Translations under genes and position numbers: made by a program
From: an uncultured Pseudomonadota bacterium
GTDB lineage: Bacteria > Myxococcota_A > UBA796 > JAFGLY01
Direction: 5' to 3'
Assembly: GCA_937912125.1 (NCBI GenBank)
Contig: CALDOK010000004.1
Location: forward strand, 1-64,000
Length of the DNA stretch: 64,000 nucleotides
Notes under the pieces: model-generated
The model's input: the letters and a program-made list of their open reading frames with translations, nothing else
Told to the model about the DNA's origin: nothing
The model's database searches: none
Shown here: in pieces, positions 57,977-64,000 of the stretch
How the letters are laid out: each line of letters begins with the position of its first letter
Numbering within the stretch: position 1 is the first letter of the stretch

Positions 57977-59389
57977 ATGCGTTCCTTGCTGCCCACACTG
58001 CTGTTCCTGGCCGGCTGCCCGCCGGACCCGGTGCCTGAGGACAGCCAGCCCCCGCGGCACGACACGGGCGGCGTCGCCCAGCCCGCCCTGCCGTGCTCCA
58101 CCCTCTGGTACCCGGATCAGGACGAGGATGGCTTCGGGGCGGCCCAGCCGGCCATGCCGGGCTGCTCCGGTCCCTACGGCTGGGTGCAGCTGTCCGGCGA
58201 CTGCGACGACGGCGATCCCCAACGCCACCCCGCCGCCGCCGAGCGCTGCAACGGGCTGGACGATGACTGCGACGGCGAGCCCGACGAGGACTTCGACGAG
58301 CCCCAGGCCAGCTGGTACCCCGACCTGGACGGCGACGGCTGGGGCGCCGCTGACCAAGAGCAGCTGCTCTGTGGGGGCGAAGAGGGCCTGGTGCGGCTGG
58401 GCGAGGACTGCGACGACGACCGCGCCAGGGTCAACCCGGCGGCTCGCGAGCCCTGCAACGGGTTGGACGACGACTGTGACGGCCAGGTGGACGAGGGCTG
58501 CGCCGGCCACTGCCGCGACGGCGTCAAGGGCGGCTCCCACGAAGCCTGCGACCGCGACGACGACCGGGCCTGTCCCGGTGCCTGCTCGGACCACTGCGCC
58601 TGTCCATCCGCCGAGCCAGGTCTGCTGCGGGTCCACATGGTGGACGTGGGGCAGGGCGACTCCCTGGTGGTGATCTCCCCCGACGGGTTCGTCATGCTGG
58701 TGGACGCCGGCTCCAGCAGCGCCTGCGACGACCTGGAGTGGTACCTGGACAGCCAAGGCATCGACGCCATCGACTACACCCTGGTGAGCCACCAGCACAG
58801 CGACCACCTGGGCAGCATGGACACCATGTTGGTGGAGCACCCCGAGGTGGTGGTCTCCTTCGACAACGGCGGCGACTTCTCCACGGGCTCGGATCTCGAC
58901 TACCGCCGCGCCGCGGTGGGGCGACGGTCCGGGCTGCGGGTGGATGGCGAGATCGACATGGGGCCCCAGCTCAGCGTCCAGGTGCTCCACGCCGATCAGG
59001 GCGCGGGCAACGAGAACGACAACTCCGTGGTGTTGCTGCTGCGCCACGGCGACGTGGGCCTGCTCCTGGGGGGTGACTGCGAGGCCACCTGCGAGCGCGA
59101 GCTGGATCCCGGCGCGGTCGATGTCTACAAGGTGCATCACCACGGCGCCTCGGACTCCAGCAGCCAGGCCTTCCTCGAGGCGCTCCAGCCCCAGGTGGCC
59201 CTGATCTCGGCGGGCCTTGGCAACAGCTATGGCCACCCCGACAGCAGCACCCTCCGCAGCCTCGACGACATCGGCGCCCAGGTGTGGCGCACCGACCTGG
59301 ATGGCAGCGTGCTCATCGAGTCGGACGGTATAAGCTTCGATGTGGGAGGGATGAGCTTCGTCCCGGCCCCGCCCCCGCACATGGAGTGA
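57977..59389 (+). CDS. Lipoprotein with MopE-type metal-binding motifs and a ComEC-like metallo-beta-lactamase domain
   Basis: MRSLLPTLLFLAGCPPDP lipobox; two CNGLDDDCDG motifs; RVHMVDVGQGDSLVVISPDGFVMLVDAG; YTLVSHQHSDHLGSM. Confidence 0.85.
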   Translation: MRSLLPTLLFLAGCPPDPVPEDSQPPRHDTGGVAQPALPCSTLWYPDQDEDGFGAAQPAMPGCSGPYGWVQLSGDCDDGDPQRHPAAAERCNGLDDDCDGEPDEDFDEPQASWYPDLDGDGWGAADQEQLLCGGEEGLVRLGEDCDDDRARVNPAAREPCNGLDDDCDGQVDEGCAGHCRDGVKGGSHEACDRDDDRACPGACSDHCACPSAEPGLLRVHMVDVGQGDSLVVISPDGFVMLVDAGSSSACDDLEWYLDSQGIDAIDYTLVSHQHSDHLGSMDTMLVEHPEVVVSFDNGGDFSTGSDLDYRRAAVGRRSGLRVDGEIDMGPQLSVQVLHADQGAGNENDNSVVLLLRHGDVGLLLGGDCEATCERELDPGAVDVYKVHHHGASDSSSQAFLEALQPQVALISAGLGNSYGHPDSSTLRSLDDIGAQVWRTDLDGSVLIESDGISFDVGGMSFVPAPPPHME

Positions 59390-59392
59390 CCC

Positions 59393-60949
59393 ATGGCTCG
59401 TTTGCTGCTCGCGGCCGTCGTCCTCGCCCCTCTCCTGGTGGCCTGCGATCCTCCGGACTCCTCGAAGCCGCGGGACAGCGGTGGCGACACGGATGCCGAC
59501 ACAGACACCGATGGTGACACGGACACCGACGCCGACGCCGATACAGACGCAGACACCGACACGGGGCCGGCGTGGTATCGCGACGCTGACGGCGACGGTT
59601 ACGGCGATCCCGACGACACCACCCACGCCGCCAGCTGCCCCGATGGCTATGTCGACAACGCCGACGACTGCGCCGACGGCGACGCCACCGCCTACCCCGG
59701 CTCCCACGCCACCGAGCTGCCCGGCGATGGCGTGGACCAGGACTGCGACGGGCTGGATGCCTGCCGTGACCTCAACTGTGACGGCTGGCCCGACATCGTG
59801 TTCGCCCAGACCGATCTGGACGGCGACTACAGCACGGACTCGGCCATCTACCTGGGCTCGGCCAGCGGCTACTCCAGCGCCTCCACCTGGACGGTCCCTA
59901 CGGTGGGCGCCATGGGGGCCGACGCGGGCGACTTCGACCTCGACGGCTACATCGACCTGGTGTTCGCCTCGGTCCAGGACGGCAGCGACGACCGCAACAT
60001 CGACTCCTATGTTTACTACGGATCGGCCGACGGCTTCTCCGCCGAGCGCCGCACCGCGCTCCCCACCATCGGCTGTGCCGACCCCACCGCCGCCGACCTG
60101 GACCAGGACGGATGGATCGACCTGGTGTTCTCCAACCGCTTCAGCGGAGGCACCCCCAGCGTCGAGACCTACAGCAACGACTCCTATGTCTACTGGGGCA
60201 GCGCCGAGGGCTACTCCGTGGACCGGCGCCTGGGCCTGCCCACCATCGGCGCCGCCCGCAGCCGCGTGGCCGACATCAACCAGGACGGCCGCAACGACCT
60301 TGTGTTCGCCAACGGCGTCACCGAGTTCTTCTTCGTGAACCAGAGCTATGTGTACTGGGGCACGGACACCGGGTGGGGCGAGCACAGCCGCACCGAGCTC
60401 ACCACCGTGTTCCCCGAGGGCCTCGCCGTGGGCGACATGAACGCCGATGGCAACCCGGATGTGTTCTTCACCTCATGGATGTGCCTGCTCTACTGCGGCG
60501 ACGCCAGCAACATCTACTGGGGCGACCTGGCGGGCAACCTGGGGGACGACCTCTTCCAGCTCCCCGAGGCCACCGGCGGCACCGACGCACAGCTCGCTGA
60601 TCTCAACGACGACGGCTGGCAGGACATCGTCCTGTCCAACGGCGGCGTGGAGTGGGACACCTCCTTCGCAGATACATCCTATGTGTATTGGGGCTCGGGC
60701 AGCGGCTACAGCGAGGAGCGCCGCACCCTGCTGACCACCAGCGCGGCGTCCGAGGCCGGGCTGCGCGACCTGGACGGCGATGGCTGGCTGGACATCGTCT
60801 TCGCCAGCCACTACGAGCCCACCGGCGGCGGCCCAGAGGTCAGCCAGATCTACTGGGGCTCCGCCTCGGGCTTCGACAGCTCCAACCTCACCGAGCTGCC
60901 TACCACCCACGCCGCGGGCTTGGTGGTCGTGGGCAGTGTCTACCCATAG
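59393..60949 (+). CDS. VCBS/FG-GAP repeat lipoprotein with Asp/Thr-rich linker
   Basis: [39 protein letters not shown]; repeated SYVYWGSxxGYSxxRRxxLPT and DLDxDGWxDIVFxN units. Confidence 0.85.
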   Translation: MARLLLAAVVLAPLLVACDPPDSSKPRDSGGDTDADTDTDGDTDTDADADTDADTDTGPAWYRDADGDGYGDPDDTTHAASCPDGYVDNADDCADGDATAYPGSHATELPGDGVDQDCDGLDACRDLNCDGWPDIVFAQTDLDGDYSTDSAIYLGSASGYSSASTWTVPTVGAMGADAGDFDLDGYIDLVFASVQDGSDDRNIDSYVYYGSADGFSAERRTALPTIGCADPTAADLDQDGWIDLVFSNRFSGGTPSVETYSNDSYVYWGSAEGYSVDRRLGLPTIGAARSRVADINQDGRNDLVFANGVTEFFFVNQSYVYWGTDTGWGEHSRTELTTVFPEGLAVGDMNADGNPDVFFTSWMCLLYCGDASNIYWGDLAGNLGDDLFQLPEATGGTDAQLADLNDDGWQDIVLSNGGVEWDTSFADTSYVYWGSGSGYSEERRTLLTTSAASEAGLRDLDGDGWLDIVFASHYEPTGGGPEVSQIYWGSASGFDSSNLTELPTTHAAGLVVVGSVYP

Positions 60950-60997
60950 GGGGCGTGGTCCGTTAGCCATGGCCTTCGCGCGAAAGGCGGTGGAACC

Positions 60998-63328
60998 GTG
61001 AACGCACCGATCCCCATGTTGGCCTTGTGTCTGCTCGCACTTGCGGCATGCGACGGCTCGTCCCAGGCCCCCGCTGGCGACGGCCCGGGCCTGGCTGTGT
61101 CTCCTGTGGGCGGGTCGCGGCGCCCCAATGTGTTGCTGGTCACCCTCGACACCCTGCGCGCCGATGTGTTGGGCTGTTACGGGCGCACCAAGGCCGACAC
61201 CCCCAACCTGGACGCCCTGGCGGCGTCGGGGGCTCGCTTCAGCCGCGCCTACACGGTCACGCCCCTGACCATCCCCGCCCACTCGTCCATGTTCACGGGC
61301 ATGCTGCCCCCACGCCACGGAGTGCGCGACAACGGTGACATGTTCCTGGACGAGGGTGCCACCACCCTGGCGGAGCTGATGCAGGGGCAGGGCTACGCCA
61401 CCATGGCCAGCGTGGGGGCTGAGGTCACCTCCCACCACTGGGGCTTCGCCCAGGGCTTCGACGCCTTCTACGACGACATGGGTGACTCGCGCGAAGAGCA
61501 GTCCAACCGCTGGCGGGTGGAGCGGCGCGGCGACGAGGTGTTGGCGGACGCCTATGGCTGGCTCGACCTTCACGCGGTGGGTTCCGATCCCTTCTTCGGG
61601 TGGATCCACCTGTTCGATCCCCACGCCCCCTACCGAGCGCCGCAGCCCTTCGCTGGGGCCCACTTGGCCCGGCCCTACCTGGCCGAGGTGGCCTATACGG
61701 ACCACCTGGTGGGTGAGCTGGTGGCCAAGCTCGACGCCCTGGGGCGCCTGGATGACACATGGCTGGTGATCACCGGCGATCACGGCGAGGGCTTGGGTTC
61801 CCACGGCGAGCAGATGCACGGTGTGTTGCTCTACGACGCCACCACCCACATCCCCATGATCATCCGTCCGCCGGGGGGGCTGGACGGGGGCCTCACGGTG
61901 GACCAGCCGGTGTCGCTGGTGGATCTGCTGCCCACCATCCTGGACATCGTGGGCCTCGAGTCTCCGGCAGGGGTCGATGGCATCAGCTTGTTGCCCAGGC
62001 TGCAGGGCGAGCAGGACGGCATCCCTGCGGACCGTGAGGTCTACGTGGAGAGCCTGTTCGCCTTCCGGCACTATGGCTGGGCCCCGCAGCGGGCGTTGGT
62101 GAACGCAGAGCACAAGCTCATCGACTCCACCACCCCCGAGCTGTACGCCCGGGGTGACCGTGGTGAGCGCGACGACATCAGCGGGCAACAGGTCGAGACC
62201 GTCAACCTGATGCTGGCCCAGGTACAGGCCCTGGCCGATGGGCTCGAGCCCTCCAGCGAGACCGCCGCTCGCGTGGACGCCAGCCCCGAGCGCCTCGCCC
62301 AGCTCGAGGCCCTCGGCTACATCACGGGCGTTGCCGAGGTGGAGGTGGCGCCTGGCGAGCTGCTGCCGGATCCGGTGCAGCGCCTGCCGGTGCTCAAGGA
62401 GGTCGAGCAGGGGCGCATGCAGATGCAGAGCGGTCAGCTGGTCGAGGCCCGGGCCACCCTCGAGGCTATCATCGAGCGCGAGCCAGGCCTGGTGGATCCC
62501 CGGGTGATGCTGGTCAACCTGCTGCGAGCCATGGGCGACAAGGACGCCGCCCTGCAGGCGGCGCTGGTGCTGGACCAGAAACAGCCGGGCTCACTGTCGA
62601 AGGGCCTGGTGGGTATGATCCTGCTGCAGCTCGGCGACGCGGAGCAGGCCGTCGAGCTGCTGTCCCAGTCCCTGGACCTGGACCCCTACCTCGGGAGCAC
62701 CTGGGAGCCCTACCTGCACGCGCTGTTGATCATCGGCGACATGGACCGCCTCGAGCTCGAGTCCGCCCGCGCCCGCCGGCTGCTGCCCGATCTGGTGGTA
62801 GCCCGCTCCGCCCAGGGCATCCTCATGGTGACCCGGGGCGACAACAGCGGCGGCGAGGCCGTCCTGCGGGCCGTGCTCAGCGAGGAACCCGGCCTGGCCT
62901 TCGCCAACCAGTACCTGGGCATGGCCCTGCGCCTCCAGGGAGAGACCACGCAGGCCGAGAGCTTCCTCGCCGAGGAGGTCCGGCTCTACGACTCCATCCC
63001 TGCCAGGGTGCAGCTGGTGGAGATGTACGCCGACCAGCTGCGCTACGACGAGCAGCTCGAGCAGCTCCAGGTCATCGCCGAGCGCGAGCCCCCCAACTTC
63101 ATGACCTACCACTCCATCGGCCAGGCCCTGTTCAACCTGCAGCGCTACCCCGAGGCCCAGACCGCGGTGGACACCTGCCGTGAGCTGGCTCCCGAGTACC
63201 CGGCCTGCGCCATGCTGGGGGCCAATGTGTTGAAGAAGCTCGGAGACGACGCTGGGGCCCAGGCCGCCTACGAGCAGGCCGTGGAGCTTGGGGACAGGGC
63301 CAAGGCGCGCAAGCGTGGCGAGCTCTGA
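60998..63328 (+). CDS. Sulfatase/alkaline-phosphatase-superfamily lipoprotein with C-terminal TPRs
   Basis: GTG start; LALAACDGSS lipobox; RPNVLLVTLDTLRADVLGCYG, TPLTIPAHSSMFTGMLPPRHGV, DHGEGLGSHGEQMHGVLLYD; helical TPR C-terminus. Confidence 0.88.
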   Translation: MNAPIPMLALCLLALAACDGSSQAPAGDGPGLAVSPVGGSRRPNVLLVTLDTLRADVLGCYGRTKADTPNLDALAASGARFSRAYTVTPLTIPAHSSMFTGMLPPRHGVRDNGDMFLDEGATTLAELMQGQGYATMASVGAEVTSHHWGFAQGFDAFYDDMGDSREEQSNRWRVERRGDEVLADAYGWLDLHAVGSDPFFGWIHLFDPHAPYRAPQPFAGAHLARPYLAEVAYTDHLVGELVAKLDALGRLDDTWLVITGDHGEGLGSHGEQMHGVLLYDATTHIPMIIRPPGGLDGGLTVDQPVSLVDLLPTILDIVGLESPAGVDGISLLPRLQGEQDGIPADREVYVESLFAFRHYGWAPQRALVNAEHKLIDSTTPELYARGDRGERDDISGQQVETVNLMLAQVQALADGLEPSSETAARVDASPERLAQLEALGYITGVAEVEVAPGELLPDPVQRLPVLKEVEQGRMQMQSGQLVEARATLEAIIEREPGLVDPRVMLVNLLRAMGDKDAALQAALVLDQKQPGSLSKGLVGMILLQLGDAEQAVELLSQSLDLDPYLGSTWEPYLHALLIIGDMDRLELESARARRLLPDLVVARSAQGILMVTRGDNSGGEAVLRAVLSEEPGLAFANQYLGMALRLQGETTQAESFLAEEVRLYDSIPARVQLVEMYADQLRYDEQLEQLQVIAEREPPNFMTYHSIGQALFNLQRYPEAQTAVDTCRELAPEYPACAMLGANVLKKLGDDAGAQAAYEQAVELGDRAKARKRGEL

Positions 63329-63403
63329 CGGCGACGCGATCCCCAGACGCACAACGGCCGCGGAGGGGCCGAAGCCCACACCGCGGCCGCGGAAGGGAAG
63401 GGC

Positions 63404-64000
63404 TTAGGGGGTGATGGCGCCCATGCCCTGGATCTCGTAGCTGTACTCGGCGCCGGAGACGTCGTAGCGATCTACGTCGTCCGCGATCTGGGTGAGGACG
63501 GCGGGGGCGCCATCGACCAGGACCTTGAGCTCGTAGCCCGAGACGGAGCCGTTGCAGGAGTTGTAGGACGCGATCACGATCTGGTGGGTACCCGCGACGG
63601 TGACCTCGTGGTCCATGGCCGGGCACTGGTAGGCGACGGGCGGGTAGGTGCAGTCGAAGCTGTCGTCGTTGTACGAGACGGCGCAGCCATCGGGATCGTT
63701 GAGCCAGCCCAGGGGATCGAAGGCGGTGGCGTCGTTGGCGGTGTCGATGGAGATCTCGACGGTCTCGCCCACGGCCAGGTCCACGCCCCAGACGTCGAGC
63801 AGCTGCCCATCGCAGTCCACCTCACCGGTGGAGCCGGCGGTGTCGACCAGGGTGGTGAAGTCGTCGTAGTACAGGTAGGCGCCGCAGTCGTCGAGGTAGT
63901 TGTACTCGTAGGTGGCGTCGTAGCCGGTGTAGGACCAGTCCCACTCGACGTCGTCGCCGGTGCGGGTGAAGGCGCCGTTGGCGCTGCCGTCGTAGGACAG
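63404..64000 (-). CDS. Secreted hypothetical protein, C-terminal part (start outside window)
   Basis: Frame stays open to 64000 (…LSYDGSANGAFTRTGDDVEWDWSYTGYDATYEYNYLDDCGAYLYYDD…), ending ...YDVSGAEYSYEIQGMGAITP; resembles pre-peptidase C-terminal-like beta domain. Confidence 0.6.
   Translation of the reverse strand: MSYDGSANGAFTRTGDDVEWDWSYTGYDATYEYNYLDDCGAYLYYDDFTTLVDTAGSTGEVDCDGQLLDVWGVDLAVGETVEISIDTANDATAFDPLGWLNDPDGCAVSYNDDSFDCTYPPVAYQCPAMDHEVTVAGTHQIVIASYNSCNGSVSGYELKVLVDGAPAVLTQIADDVDRYDVSGAEYSYEIQGMGAITP

Noticed and set aside
59481-59575. GAC/ACC-rich repeats as a CRISPR or regulatory repeat
   Set aside because: In-frame Asp/Thr linker after a lipobox; same composition occurs in other lipoproteins of the window.
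57944-60385. 813-aa ORF on the minus strand
   Set aside because: Low-complexity Val/Ala/Gly/His-rich translation fully antisense to two clear lipoprotein genes; typical high-GC shadow ORF.

Overview
This is a high-GC, gene-dense bacterial chromosomal segment. It looks like Myxococcota/Deltaproteobacteria: MYXO-CTERM-like tail, MopE-type metal-binding motifs, many Asp/Thr-linker lipoproteins, FG-GAP/VCBS and RCC1-like repeat proteins, and Ser/Thr kinases. I saw no rRNA, confident tRNA, CRISPR array, transposon or prophage. I support about 43 protein genes; most other long ORFs in the track are antisense shadow ORFs caused by high GC. Confident calls include TypA/BipA, a PiT phosphate transporter with its DUF47 partner, an amidase, a cysteine desulfurase/TusA/PP-loop ATPase sulfur-relay operon, CbbQ/CbbO-type MoxR+VWA proteins, an NDP-forming acyl-CoA synthetase, two Ser/Thr kinases, a TPM/Tim44-like pair, and a sulfatase-like lipoprotein. 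The best candidates for something new are: (1) a 673-aa EAD-like/TIR-like/Nudix-like protein at 50992-53013(-); (2) the tightly overlapping sulfur-relay operon with an adjacent SPPY-motif methyltransferase at 39308-42938(-); (3) interleaved perfect inverted repeats upstream of the amidase at 35509-35563; (4) a structured intergenic region at 53601-53719. All assignments come from reading the sequence; no database searches were run.
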